Origin: a virus
Length of the DNA: 54,292 nucleotides
Direction: 5' to 3' (one strand)
Virus record (IMG/VR): IMGVR_UViG_3300046336_000175
Span: 1-54,292 of that record
In this document: positions 33,313 to 41,629 of the stretch, piece after piece
Layout: every line of letters starts with the position of its first letter
Numbering within the stretch: the stretch's first letter is position 1
The notes under the pieces: model-generated
What the model was told of the DNA's origin: nothing
The model's database searches: none
The model's input: the letters and a program-made list of their open reading frames with translations, nothing else
Position numbers and translations under genes: made by a program

Positions 33313-35871
33313 TTAAGGGTGAAATACTTCAACTGTTTGTAGTCGCCCGACCCAACGAATCGTCTTACCAACTTGGCCACCAACAGCGATTTTCAGCGCA
33401 CCATTTGTAGTATCTGCAACCACATCACAAGCCCATTGAGGGTTTGTCTCAGCAACAATTACTTTAGACACAGAACCAGTGATAGTTGTAGAAGCTGCTC
33501 CAACGTCCCGGCGGATTGAACCAGTGAAAGTATAAGATGCGGATCCACCCGTTGCGTCAGTGCGCATTGCAATCAACGACAACTCGAATGTGACAGCACT
33601 ATGATCCAACAGGGCAAATTGAGTAGTAACACCATCTAAGAACAATTCAGTAGTGGTGTCGTCTGTCGTGATATTTCGTACAACATACTGTCCGCATTGA
33701 GCATCGCCTGCATTTGTGAATGACCCATTTGCGTACACACTTCCGCCCTCCAGTCGAGAATTGGTGCCAGGCCCCATCGCAGATGAGTTTGTAGCTACTG
33801 CTTGAGAACCAGTTCCCAGCGCAAAAGCGTTGCTACCAGTAGCAACTGGTGCAGTAGAACTAACTGCATTCTCACGATACAATTGAATTGGTAAATCACT
33901 AGTAGCTAGTGCGCGGAATGTAGGAGCCGCCGCAACCCCAGAGACTGGGCCGACCAACAGTGTGTTTGCTGCTTGTGTCGACAACTCTCCAGTCAGAGTA
34001 CCAGTTGTAGTGACCGGTGAACCTGTTACTGCAAACATACTTGGTAGTTCTAGTGCAACAGAGGTCACACCAGTATTACTAATGACGGGGTTGCCAGCAG
34101 TACCATTTGCATTTGTGATGGAGATTCCACTACCTGCATTTAGTGCACGGGCGGCGTAAGCGCTACCATTACGTACAACCAGACCATCCGACGCGAGTGC
34201 ACTGATCGCTTGCAGTTCGGAACCAAGAGTCAGGTCAATCTGACCCGAGGAAGTGATTGGTGATCCAGACACAGCCAGTCCTGTAGACCCCACCACTGCT
34301 ACACTAGTAACAGAGCCATCGCCCATACCAACGTTCGTCCACGCACCACTTTGACGGACGCGAGCACGATTAGTTGTTGAGTTGTATCGAATCTGACCGT
34401 CTGTAACACCAGTCTCTTGCGCAGAAGTGCCGGTTGGTAGCGTGACACCAACCGAACCCGGCAATACTGCGTCAGGACTCAGCGACACTGTTGGGTTACC
34501 AGCAACGCCATCTCCATTTGTTACGGTGACTTCGTTTGTTGTACCAACTGTGCTCCGAGTAGTCCACGTATCGGTCCCAGTGCGGGTTGCACTGCCTGTA
34601 CCCGTCAGCGCTTCCAGGGCGCTCAGATCATTTGCCAGAGAGATTGTTGGATTGCCGGCAACACCGTCCCCATTGCCAATTGAAATACCAGTAGATGGGC
34701 CAGTCAAGGTTCTGGTAGCCATTGCGCCAGTTGCTGTCTGAGTGACCAGACCTGTTGTTGCTAGTGTGTGCAGGGCACGTAGAGATGAAGTAGCTTCGGT
34801 CTGAATAACTGTACCACTAACTTCGATGCCAGATGCGCCTGAATATGGAGTAGAGGAACCAGTCTGAGCAAAAGTCAGTGAAGTTGTATCTAAAACAATT
34901 GGATCTGTACCAATAATTGAATAACTAGAACCAGCTGACGTACCTTCGGATACGAATGTGGTCATGCCACTAGTAACCTCAGCTGAAGTATCAGCATCAG
35001 ATGCACGTGTGGCTGCGGTCAGTGCACCATTGTATACGTAGATGCCGTTCTGAGCACCATTGGTTTGACCGATTACTAAGAATCGCTCACCGTTAGCCAT
35101 TGTTACACCATCAATCGCAGCTCCAGGAGCAGTCAAATTGATGTTGATACTAGACACAACGCGTACAGACAGTTTATCATCACGGTTGTTGACTGCGGAA
35201 CTGACCAGACTCTGAACTTGTTGTAATGTTGTCGCCTGTAAACCACTCGCTGCATCCCCTGATAGTGTCAGTGTACCGGTCATAGTATCACCAGCAACAT
35301 TTACTGGTACATAACCCAGGGCGCTTGATACATCAGAAGCTAACACCGCTGTAGTTGCTGTGATGCGACCTTGATCATCCGTAGTGACCTTGACTAGACT
35401 AGCGGTCACGGGGGTGCCGATGGCGGGCAAATTGATTGTAGGATTACCAGCAATGCCATCACCATCAGTCACAGTGACATTACCAGCAGTACCTGTCAGT
35501 GTACGAGTAGTCCAAGTATTAGTGCCGGTGCGGGTAGCAATACCAGGGGCAGCAAGTGCTTCGACTGCTGCCAAATCATCTGCAAGCGCAAATGTCAAAG
35601 TGCCAGATTCGGTGATCGGACCACCTGAAATTGTCAAACCAGCCGCTGGGGCGGCGGCGGCAACTGAGGTTACAGTACCGACATTGTGCCAGACTGTATC
35701 AAATTCTTCAAACAACTGAGTATCGGTGTTAAAACGCATAGAACCGGCTGTTGGAGCAACTGGTCGCTGGGCTGTTGTACCTGCAGGCAGGGTCAATACA
35801 CCAGTAGCATCAACAATCAGACTGTCGGTGTTCTTGGGCGTGATCTTTTCTAGGTCGAAATCGAAATTCAT
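33313..35871 (-). CDS. Tail-fibre protein with repeats and shared N- and C-terminal modules, 852 aa
   Basis: N-terminus MNFDFDLEKITP, LPAGTTAQRPVAPTAGSMRF, FEEFDTVW is the module shared with 29879 and 30344. The shaft has several copies of a Gly/Thr/Val-rich repeat (VTSVAV..GL.VSG.PIT.SG...L.L, A..GL..R.G...W..R.L., G..GNP.I). The last 120 residues (AGDAQCGQYVVRNITTDDTT to IRWVGRLQTVEV) match the C-terminus of the 514-residue neighbour. Probably a fibre or collar appendage; whether it binds the host is unknown. A TAAATA box precedes it and a terminator follows. Confidence 0.75.
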   Translation of the reverse strand: MNFDFDLEKITPKNTDSLIVDATGVLTLPAGTTAQRPVAPTAGSMRFNTDTQLFEEFDTVWHNVGTVTSVAAAAPAAGLTISGGPITESGTLTFALADDLAAVEALAAPGIATRTGTNTWTTRTLTGTAGNVTVTDGDGIAGNPTINLPAIGTPVTASLVKVTTDDQGRITATTAVLASDVSSALGYVPVNVAGDTMTGTLTLSGDAASGLQATTLQQVQSLVSSAVNNRDDKLSVRVVSSININLTAPGAAIDGVTMANGERFLVIGQTNGAQNGIYVYNGALTAATRASDADTSAEVTSGMTTFVSEGTSAGSSYSIIGTDPIVLDTTSLTFAQTGSSTPYSGASGIEVSGTVIQTEATSSLRALHTLATTGLVTQTATGAMATRTLTGPSTGISIGNGDGVAGNPTISLANDLSALEALTGTGSATRTGTDTWTTRSTVGTTNEVTVTNGDGVAGNPTVSLSPDAVLPGSVGVTLPTGTSAQETGVTDGQIRYNSTTNRARVRQSGAWTNVGMGDGSVTSVAVVGSTGLAVSGSPITSSGQIDLTLGSELQAISALASDGLVVRNGSAYAARALNAGSGISITNANGTAGNPVISNTGVTSVALELPSMFAVTGSPVTTTGTLTGELSTQAANTLLVGPVSGVAAAPTFRALATSDLPIQLYRENAVSSTAPVATGSNAFALGTGSQAVATNSSAMGPGTNSRLEGGSVYANGSFTNAGDAQCGQYVVRNITTDDTTTELFLDGVTTQFALLDHSAVTFELSLIAMRTDATGGSASYTFTGSIRRDVGAASTTITGSVSKVIVAETNPQWACDVVADTTNGALKIAVGGQVGKTIRWVGRLQTVEVFHP

Positions 35872-35912
35872 CTTGGATGGTCTTTTCTATAGGGTTAAAA
35901 TTAAAGGCTTAC

Positions 35913-35918
35913 TATTTA
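35913..35918 (-). promoter_or_regulatory. Late-promoter-like TAAATA box
   Basis: GCTAAATAGT on the - strand, about 42 bases before the ATG of the 852-residue fibre gene. Confidence 0.4.
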
Positions 35919-35929
35919 GCATGACTAAA

Positions 35930-37474
35930 TTACTTGACTTCCGCTGTCTTGATGTTGGCGACCCAGTGGATCACCTCACCTGATACTCCACGAGCTTTGA
36001 CTTGTAGAGCACCAGAGAATGTGTTTACGCTGAGTGTAACGTCCCAGGACACATTGCTTCTCGAGATTACGGATATACTTGGTGTCCCGACGAACGTCAG
36101 TGTGTTGGCACCAGATTGTTTTGTGATGAGGCCAGCGACAGAGAATCCTGCCGCGCCTCCTGAAGTTTGGCTACGTCCGACTACCAGACCTTCGAATACC
36201 ATCGTAGTATTATCTGAAATCAGCATTGATTCTGATACGCCATCAAGGTACAACGTAAGAGGAGTAGCATTGGTGGTAATGTTCCGAAACACATAACTGC
36301 CAGCTTGAGCATCACCTAATCCAGAAAATACACCTGATGCTTGAGTAATCGAGCCTTGGCTAGTAGTAACAGCACCTACACCAAGAGCCAGCGAATCCGC
36401 TGCACTTGCTATTGGAAAGTTTGCTGTAGATGTGACATTTGTAGATATGATAGGAGACGGTGTGTTCCCACCAGAACTAATTGGTGGGGTAGCGGTGCCA
36501 CTCGTCACCCCGATGATGATAGAATTGCGGCTGGTCGTCTTGCCGATTGGCAATTTCAGTGGAGCTTGTGCTGGGTCGCTAGTGGTAATAACTCCAAGTG
36601 ATCCTACCCACACCGAAGCACCTGTTGCTGAGAAATTCCAACCTGGGTAACTAACGAGGCCAGAAATGATCACATTAGTGCTCTGACCGAGTGCAACATT
36701 CTCTGTCACGATACCCAGTTGGTACGCTCCAATATCTGCATAGCTTGCAGGTGACAATTCACCATCAATGTCTACCTTCACATATGTGTATGCAGTCAGT
36801 GGAGCAGTTGCAGTGCCCGGAATGATAATGTTATTTTTGTGATTGAAATTCGAATCAATATACAAAGATTCGATTGGGTAGTACTCCTGTTGGAGTGAGT
36901 CCATCAATACTGTGTCGTCCCGGAGCGTGTTCGTATCAACATACAATTTGATAGTACTAAGCGTATCGTGGGTGTATACAATTCCTGCTGAAGATCCAAA
37001 CGCCTCATTAGTAACTGCCGCATTAGGTTCGAATGTACCCAGAACTAGAGCAAGAACGGTGACCCATTGGACCCCACTCCAGCGAGACATTATGTTGGAG
37101 CTTGTGTTGAACCACAACTGTCCTGATAGTGCTGCAGGTGGGGTAGTTGAGTACACCGGTTGTTTATCGGTAGTGTTATATGAAATCTCACGTGAGATCA
37201 GATCATATTGTTGATAAATCCAATACCGAGTCCCGACGGGATTTGGGGTGGATGTGCCAAATGAACACACAGCCTTGTGTACAGCGTCTACATTTAATAA
37301 TACTTCGTTCTGACCAAATGCAAGGGTTGTGATGACGGGGATGAGATATTCACCAACAATATCAACATCATACCTACCAGGGAATGCCGTGTTTTTGGTT
37401 ACTCTTAGAAACGTTGGTTTCTTGTTTGTATCGTAGGGGGAGAGTATAATACCCTGGCGGAAAGCGGTGTGCAT
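35930..37474 (-). CDS. Virion structural protein sharing its C-terminal domain with a fibre protein, 514 aa
   Basis: The N-terminal part (residues 1-150) is different from the fibres and contains SPYDTNKKPTFLRVTKNTA and SRWSGVQWV. The middle is beta-rich (ITTLAFGQNEVLLN, TYVKVDIDGELSPASYADIG). The last 120 residues (LGDAQAGSYVFRNITTNATP to IHWVANIKTAEVK) match the end of the 852-residue fibre. The shared domain may be a trimerisation, maturation or receptor domain exchanged between fibre genes (inference). Not recognised beyond that. Confidence 0.7.
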   Translation of the reverse strand: MHTAFRQGIILSPYDTNKKPTFLRVTKNTAFPGRYDVDIVGEYLIPVITTLAFGQNEVLLNVDAVHKAVCSFGTSTPNPVGTRYWIYQQYDLISREISYNTTDKQPVYSTTPPAALSGQLWFNTSSNIMSRWSGVQWVTVLALVLGTFEPNAAVTNEAFGSSAGIVYTHDTLSTIKLYVDTNTLRDDTVLMDSLQQEYYPIESLYIDSNFNHKNNIIIPGTATAPLTAYTYVKVDIDGELSPASYADIGAYQLGIVTENVALGQSTNVIISGLVSYPGWNFSATGASVWVGSLGVITTSDPAQAPLKLPIGKTTSRNSIIIGVTSGTATPPISSGGNTPSPIISTNVTSTANFPIASAADSLALGVGAVTTSQGSITQASGVFSGLGDAQAGSYVFRNITTNATPLTLYLDGVSESMLISDNTTMVFEGLVVGRSQTSGGAAGFSVAGLITKQSGANTLTFVGTPSISVISRSNVSWDVTLSVNTFSGALQVKARGVSGEVIHWVANIKTAEVK

Positions 37475-37556
37475 AGTGTTAATATTTGCTTCTTATTGTG
37501 TGGTTGCTGAAACTACTTGTGTGTGAATTACTATCCGACAACAAACAAAGTTGTAG

Positions 37557-37562
37557 TATTTA
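37557..37562 (-). promoter_or_regulatory. Late-promoter-like TAAATA box
   Basis: AATAAATAC on the - strand, overlapping the end of the endolysin gene and about 83 bases before the 514-residue structural gene. Confidence 0.35.
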
Positions 37563-38156
37563 TTCAAATCCATCTGTTGTTGAACTAATATCAGCGAGTA
37601 CGTATTTTGTGAACGCGTCACTCATCTTCTCATCATATTTGTTTGTTTTAAAGGCCGGCCCGTTAAAAAAATAAGAAAAAGTCATCCAATCTTGATCCTG
37701 GATAGCTATCAGGAGCTTCTGGTCACTTAATATAAAATTGATAAAAATTTCCAACTGACTATTTTCATCTGCGCACATTGCATTGAGAAATTCTTGTGGA
37801 GTTTCAAACCCACAACGTTTGAAGTGTTCGCCCATTATTTGAAATGCACCCCAACTGGCTGATCGAATAGCTGCCGGCCGATCGAGTGACAGTGCTGTGT
37901 CCAGGCGGGCTCTTTCGGCTTGCCAACCCTTACCATAATGTACTCGTGTCCACTTAGGGTAACTAATAGTTGGATGAGACTGATCATATTTTCCCTTGGT
38001 GAGTTTGGAAAAATAATGCCCCTCGAAGAGAATTTTGGGGAAGTTGTCTGGACAAAAACCACTGCCTGACGATTCCACGAACGCAACTGCTTGCAGCGCC
38101 GCTGGATGGCACCCCAGTGTTTCTGCACCATCCACAAAATCTTGTTGTGTTAACAT
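37560..38156 (-). CDS. Endolysin, N-acetylmuramidase family
   Basis: Degrades host peptidoglycan at lysis. The 198 residues match the N-acetylmuramidase domain: AVAFVESSGSGF with the probable catalytic Glu28, KILFEGHYFSKLT (41-53), HPTISYPKWTRVHYG (about 62-76), ASWGAFQIMG (about 104-113) and a helical end with WMTFSYFFNGPAF. There is no signal peptide or separate binding domain, so it would need a holin to reach the cell wall; the membrane protein at 24831 is a candidate. A TAAATA box lies about 29 bases upstream. Confidence 0.88.
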   Translation of the reverse strand: MLTQQDFVDGAETLGCHPAALQAVAFVESSGSGFCPDNFPKILFEGHYFSKLTKGKYDQSHPTISYPKWTRVHYGKGWQAERARLDTALSLDRPAAIRSASWGAFQIMGEHFKRCGFETPQEFLNAMCADENSQLEIFINFILSDQKLLIAIQDQDWMTFSYFFNGPAFKTNKYDEKMSDAFTKYVLADISSTTDGFE

Positions 38157-38183
38157 TGTTTACATCACATATAATTAGATGCA

Positions 38184-38441
38184 CTATTTACTTTTCGGAA
38201 AAATTTTGAACCAGAGGATTACAACAAGGAATAAAAAATTCAACACGTAGTTAGTAATTAGTGGGAGTTGGACCGTAGTGAGGGTAACATATGCCAGCGT
38301 GAGAATCTCACCAATCAACCACAAAAGCAAAAAACCCCAACTTATGCCGTTGGAGTTCTTTTGTCGGTAAGATTGTAGTGCTTGTGGTAGTGCGCAGATA
38401 GCAAAGCAAATGCTACCCACCCACCCAATTAATTCAACCAT
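38184..38441 (-). CDS. PQ-loop (SemiSWEET-like) membrane protein, 85 aa
   Basis: Three transmembrane helices (about residues 4-22, 34-56 and 62-80). The first ends in ALPQALQSYRQKNSNGIS, the PQ-loop motif of the MtN3/SWEET/SemiSWEET families: proline-glutamine followed by K..S.G.S. The second begins WGFLLLWLIGE. Bacterial SemiSWEETs work as sugar transporters in dimers. The role in a phage is unknown; it could alternatively assist lysis, as it lies next to the endolysin. Overlaps the upstream gene by 13 bases. Confidence 0.75.
   Translation of the reverse strand: MVELIGWVGSICFAICALPQALQSYRQKNSNGISWGFLLLWLIGEILTLAYVTLTTVQLPLITNYVLNFLFLVVILWFKIFPKSK
38185..38190 (-). promoter_or_regulatory. 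Late-promoter-like TAAATA box
   Basis: GTAAATAGT on the - strand, about 29 bases before the endolysin ATG, within the 3' end of the PQ-loop gene. Confidence 0.4.
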
Positions 38442-39490
38442 TCGTCAGCTAATCTATCTGAGATCCATTCAATAGGATCTCCATCACGTGCTTTCTGAAT
38501 ACCATACGGCATCTCGTCAGCATAAAAATCATACAGCGCATCATAGAAGTCTGAACCCGAATCTAAATCCCCACCAGCCTTAAAAGCAGCATATTCTTTT
38601 GGGAATCGACCGAGAATATCATCAAGCGTACCAAATCCATAACCCTCAGCGACCTTACGGCCACCTTTTGTAATATCAGTGCGTAACTGAGCCATCTGGT
38701 TACGAATTGCGTTGCGGGTTTTTGCATCAGTAGCATCAGCCAATTCAGCCTTCAGTACTTCCAACTCATCTTTCACATCTTCAAGTGGGTTAGCACCTTC
38801 TGATACCTTCTGGCCAGCCCGCTTTTGAAGTGCACGCAGTTCTGATTTCAGTTCAGCACAGCGTTTCGGTGAAACTGTTTCGGATTCGATATCACGTTTG
38901 AGCTCCTCAATCCGATCAAAAATTTCATCTTCGGATTGTTTTTCTGTCAAACCAATTACTTTGCTAAATTCTGTCGGAGTATACGGGTATCCAGTATCAC
39001 CACCATTTTTATAAAACGTAATTTTATCGGTGTCAGGGTCAACAAAAGCAATGCCTAAGTTGCTGTTTTGATACTTGGCCATGCCAGTGTGCTTATCCGG
39101 ACCTTTGAATAAGAATTTTGCTTTTGTAAGCACATCCACAGCACCCATTTTAGTAATGTTCTCACCAGCTGTATCTTGTTCCGCTTCAACCAACTTATAG
39201 GCTTTTGCGTTTTGTTGGATGTCTTTCATAACACAGGTGACAACTTTGTCGAGTGCGTCTTTACCGAGCTTAACTTTATCTGCCAGAAGGGAGGCATCTA
39301 CCGAAGAGCGAACTTGGCCTGTAACAAGTGCCATGGGCATTTTACTGACGTCTTTGTCACCTTCACCTTTAAGGTGTTTTACGGCGGCTTGTGCCAGTGA
39401 TGTAATTTTTGCAGAGTCACCACAAATATCGGTAGCTTTCGTAGCTTCGGATAAGTTGATGTGCTCCATCAGTTTAGAGAGTAATTTCAT
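38429..39490 (-). CDS. Putative virion protein with coiled coil, 353 aa
   Basis: Residues 1-130 are helical, 130-170 are beta-rich (AKYQNSNLGIAFVDPDTDKI), and 180-270 is a Glu/Lys-rich coiled coil with two charged stretches. The C-terminus (FYDALYDFYADEMPYGIQKA, RDGDPIEWISDRLADEW) is a tail that, as I recall, recurs at the ends of several structural proteins of T4-like phages. Function unknown. An exact late box TATAAATA lies 36 bases upstream, in line with late expression. Confidence 0.7.
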   Translation of the reverse strand: MKLLSKLMEHINLSEATKATDICGDSAKITSLAQAAVKHLKGEGDKDVSKMPMALVTGQVRSSVDASLLADKVKLGKDALDKVVTCVMKDIQQNAKAYKLVEAEQDTAGENITKMGAVDVLTKAKFLFKGPDKHTGMAKYQNSNLGIAFVDPDTDKITFYKNGGDTGYPYTPTEFSKVIGLTEKQSEDEIFDRIEELKRDIESETVSPKRCAELKSELRALQKRAGQKVSEGANPLEDVKDELEVLKAELADATDAKTRNAIRNQMAQLRTDITKGGRKVAEGYGFGTLDDILGRFPKEYAAFKAGGDLDSGSDFYDALYDFYADEMPYGIQKARDGDPIEWISDRLADEWLN

Positions 39491-39525
39491 GTTTTCCTGT
39501 TATGAATAAAAAGAGTGGCGCGTGA

Positions 39526-39533
39526 TATTTATA
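39526..39533 (-). promoter_or_regulatory. T4-type late promoter box TATAAATA
   Basis: Exact TATAAATA on the - strand (39533 to 39526), 36 bases before the 353-residue gene, overlapping the last codons of the nucleotidyltransferase gene. Confidence 0.65.
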
Positions 39534-40554
39534 CAGCCAAGTTGTAGAAGCGCATCAGGCGGCTACTCAACCAATCATCAAAACTGGCCGGCGGCGTGCT
39601 GGGCAGATCCGATGTGGATTGTAACTGCTCTAGTAGAACTAATTTCTCCTGGATCTCACTCAACACATCATCTACACCAAATTTACCTGCGCGAATGTCT
39701 AATAACTTAGTTCGCTGCTCGAGGGATACGGGAAAGGTCATCGTTTTGTATTTCAACAACTCGATACCCTGATCTACAATTCTCATGCCGTGCGCAACAC
39801 CCTTCCAGTCCACGTCACCTGAATCAGCGGATGATACTGATCGAGCACCGTATTTGCTAAGTCGCTGTTTGAGTAGTTTATTCAGTTCTGGCAACTTAGT
39901 GTTGATTGGATACTGTTTGTTGAGTATTGACAGCACTCGCTGAGGGGGAGTACTGTTGGATGCTGTCTCTGCAAGTGTACTGAAGTATTTTGGGAACGAC
40001 TTGGCCAAATCCGCATACTGCAGATCAAGCCTTGCCCCCGTATCATCATCGATCAAATCTATCACGGTAGCACCTTGACGGTTTTCCGTTAGTTCAATCA
40101 ACAATTTCAGTGCACTCACGCGCTCACCTTTGACACTAAGGACATTGATCTGGTTTTGGGTATACCCAACTAGTGCGGACATGTTGGAAGTCAGATACAT
40201 CGAGGCGAGGTCGCGAGTAAACTCATACAGGTTTTTGGTATCTTGTAGAGTGGACAAATTGCGTGTATTACCATTCTTGATGATTGCAAATGCTAATTCA
40301 TATGCATATGTCTGTCCTGCAGCAAAATCTCGGGCGAAGATCTGCAGTGGAATATATTCCACATCAATATCTTCAGGCCCATTTGCTCCAACACCAGGAG
40401 ATGTCTGTTTCACACTATTAGCTAGTTTACCCCCAAGCAATAGCACACGAATATCAGGCAGCGTGATTTCTTTGAAATCGGAATCTGAGGTTGGTGTGGC
40501 GGTACCATACAACTTCGAACCATACACTGTGCGAAATAATGTTTTTTGTTTCAT
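39529..40554 (-). CDS. Predicted nucleotidyltransferase (DNA polymerase beta-like, RlaP family), 341 aa
   Basis: The N-terminus has YGSKLYGTATPTSDSDFKEI (residues 11-30), the G-S...D-x-D signature of nucleotidyltransferases (metal-binding Asp24 and Asp26). The third Asp is probably in EDIDVEYIPL. The rest is helical. Family members have been implicated in RNA modification or repair, but the substrate is unknown. ATG at 40554 follows AGGGGAT; an upstream TTG (40572) lies within the -10 box of a sigma70-like promoter, so it would not be transcribed from it. Confidence 0.82.
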   Translation of the reverse strand: MKQKTLFRTVYGSKLYGTATPTSDSDFKEITLPDIRVLLLGGKLANSVKQTSPGVGANGPEDIDVEYIPLQIFARDFAAGQTYAYELAFAIIKNGNTRNLSTLQDTKNLYEFTRDLASMYLTSNMSALVGYTQNQINVLSVKGERVSALKLLIELTENRQGATVIDLIDDDTGARLDLQYADLAKSFPKYFSTLAETASNSTPPQRVLSILNKQYPINTKLPELNKLLKQRLSKYGARSVSSADSGDVDWKGVAHGMRIVDQGIELLKYKTMTFPVSLEQRTKLLDIRAGKFGVDDVLSEIQEKLVLLEQLQSTSDLPSTPPASFDDWLSSRLMRFYNLAV

Positions 40555-40561
40555 ATCCCCT

Positions 40562-40589
40562 ACTATACTCAATATCTACTAAAAGTCAA
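40562..40589 (-). promoter_or_regulatory. sigma70-like promoter, leaderless arrangement
   Basis: On the - strand TTGACT (40589-40584), 16 bases and TATAGT (40567-40562). The predicted start of transcription is within a base or two of the ATG at 40554, so the message would be leaderless or nearly so. Confidence 0.55.
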
Positions 40590-40593
40590 CACA

Positions 40594-40797
40594 CTATTTC
40601 ACATCAGGAGCAATAGTTAATCGCACGAGTGATGATACATTAGTACGCAGTTTGATAATTTCTGCGGCCGCTTCATCTAGCAGAGCGGCAATGCGATCTG
40701 GTTGATTCTCCTGAACACTCTTGCGGTGTGGAATGTTCCGGCGGATCTCTGCGCGCTTACGCAGTCTGAATACAATATCATCTTCTAGTATTAGCAT
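40594..40797 (-). CDS. Small basic phage protein, 67 aa
   Basis: ATG at 40797 lies one base after the Nudix gene stop. The protein reads FRLRKRAEIRRNIPHRKSVQ, then DRIAALLDEAAAEIIKLR, a pattern common to small phage proteins of unknown function. It may be a DNA- or RNA-binding helical protein (inference). Confidence 0.65.
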   Translation of the reverse strand: MLILEDDIVFRLRKRAEIRRNIPHRKSVQENQPDRIAALLDEAAAEIIKLRTNVSSLVRLTIAPDVK

Positions 40798-40798
40798 A

Positions 40799-41275
40799 TC
40801 AACTAGCGAACACTTGTTCAATTATTTTTTCATACAACATATTAACAACAGGTTTGTGTAATTCCCGCCCAATCTCCATGAACGCATCATACGTCAACCA
40901 AACAACTGATTCAGTCTCGGAACTAAAGTTACCAAACGCAGACCGTTCCCCAACTTCGAAAGCATAGATGTGTGTGCGGCCTAGTACCACCCCACCCTCG
41001 ATTGTGTACCGAATGTTATCAGGAAGGAGCCCGAGTTCTTCTCCACACTCACGAAGCGCGGCGGCTTCAGGAAGTTCATATTGTTCAACTCTACCCTTAG
41101 CAATTTGGGGCATCTTTAGTTCTGGCACCTCTTTATTGTAGGTCGTTGTCGTTGGGATCATGAACAACATCTCAATTGCACCAGTGTCTGCACACAGTGT
41201 ATATGGAATTCCGCCAGCTCTCCAGGTCTGGTGCCTAGTATTCAAAAAATCCTTCTGAGGTGTATTGGTATTCAT
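40799..41275 (-). CDS. Nudix hydrolase, 158 aa
   Basis: Hydrolyses a nucleoside diphosphate linked to another group. Residues 61-83 form a perfect Nudix box: Gly61, Glu67, RECGEELGL (75-83) with all catalytic glutamates. The N-terminal strand WRAGGIPYTLCAD is also typical. The substrate cannot be told; phage Nudix enzymes act on (d)NTPs, ADP-ribose, NADH or RNA caps. The ATG overlaps the stop of the preceding gene as ATGA, favouring 41275 over an ATG four codons earlier. Confidence 0.88.
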   Translation of the reverse strand: MNTNTPQKDFLNTRHQTWRAGGIPYTLCADTGAIEMLFMIPTTTTYNKEVPELKMPQIAKGRVEQYELPEAAALRECGEELGLLPDNIRYTIEGGVVLGRTHIYAFEVGERSAFGNFSSETESVVWLTYDAFMEIGRELHKPVVNMLYEKIIEQVFAS

Positions 41276-41628
41276 CGCGATTCCCAACGAGTGAAGCTAC
41301 CGTTCTCACCATCTTCGGATACTTCACACGCAGATAGGTCGAAGTTTGTGTGGAGATTCTCTGCAATTGATTCACAGGACATCCTACCAAATACGTGGGA
41401 TTGTTTTTGTTCGTCCCAATACATATCGCGCAAAAATTTTACCAGCGTGTGCTTGAACATAATGAATTCAACATCACGATCATCATGATTGACTAGTTTG
41501 TAGGCCTTGATATGGAATACGTGCCGGTGTAATGGACGAAGAAAATCAACCTCATCGAATGGACACTCTGGCCAGTTGTGGAGTCCATCTACACACAGCG
41601 TGCAGAATACTTCAGTAATTTGTTTCAT
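41272..41628 (-). CDS. QueD-like (6-carboxytetrahydropterin synthase) T-fold protein, 118 aa
   Basis: The layout matches QueD: LHNWP with His17 in place of AAH, then PLHRHVFHIKAY with His34 and His36 in place of HGHxY (the zinc triad), VEFIMFKHTLVKFL in place of (V)DF..LK, and SCESIAENL followed by CEVSEDG where QueD has PT.ENLA and V.E. The catalytic Cys and DHxxLN segments are not clear, so activity is uncertain. QueD supplies 6-carboxytetrahydropterin, the substrate of QueE, and a QueE-like gene lies about 1.3 kb upstream. The ribosome binding site GAAGGCAATCT is nearly the same as that of the QueE-like gene. Confidence 0.55.
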   Translation of the reverse strand: MKQITEVFCTLCVDGLHNWPECPFDEVDFLRPLHRHVFHIKAYKLVNHDDRDVEFIMFKHTLVKFLRDMYWDEQKQSHVFGRMSCESIAENLHTNFDLSACEVSEDGENGSFTRWESR

Positions 41629-41629
41629 A

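Noticed and set aside
28009-36650. Many + strand frames of 60-140 codons opposite the fibre genes
   Set aside because: They mirror the Gly/Thr/Val-rich repeats of the real - strand genes, have no ribosome binding sites and would be compositionally odd.
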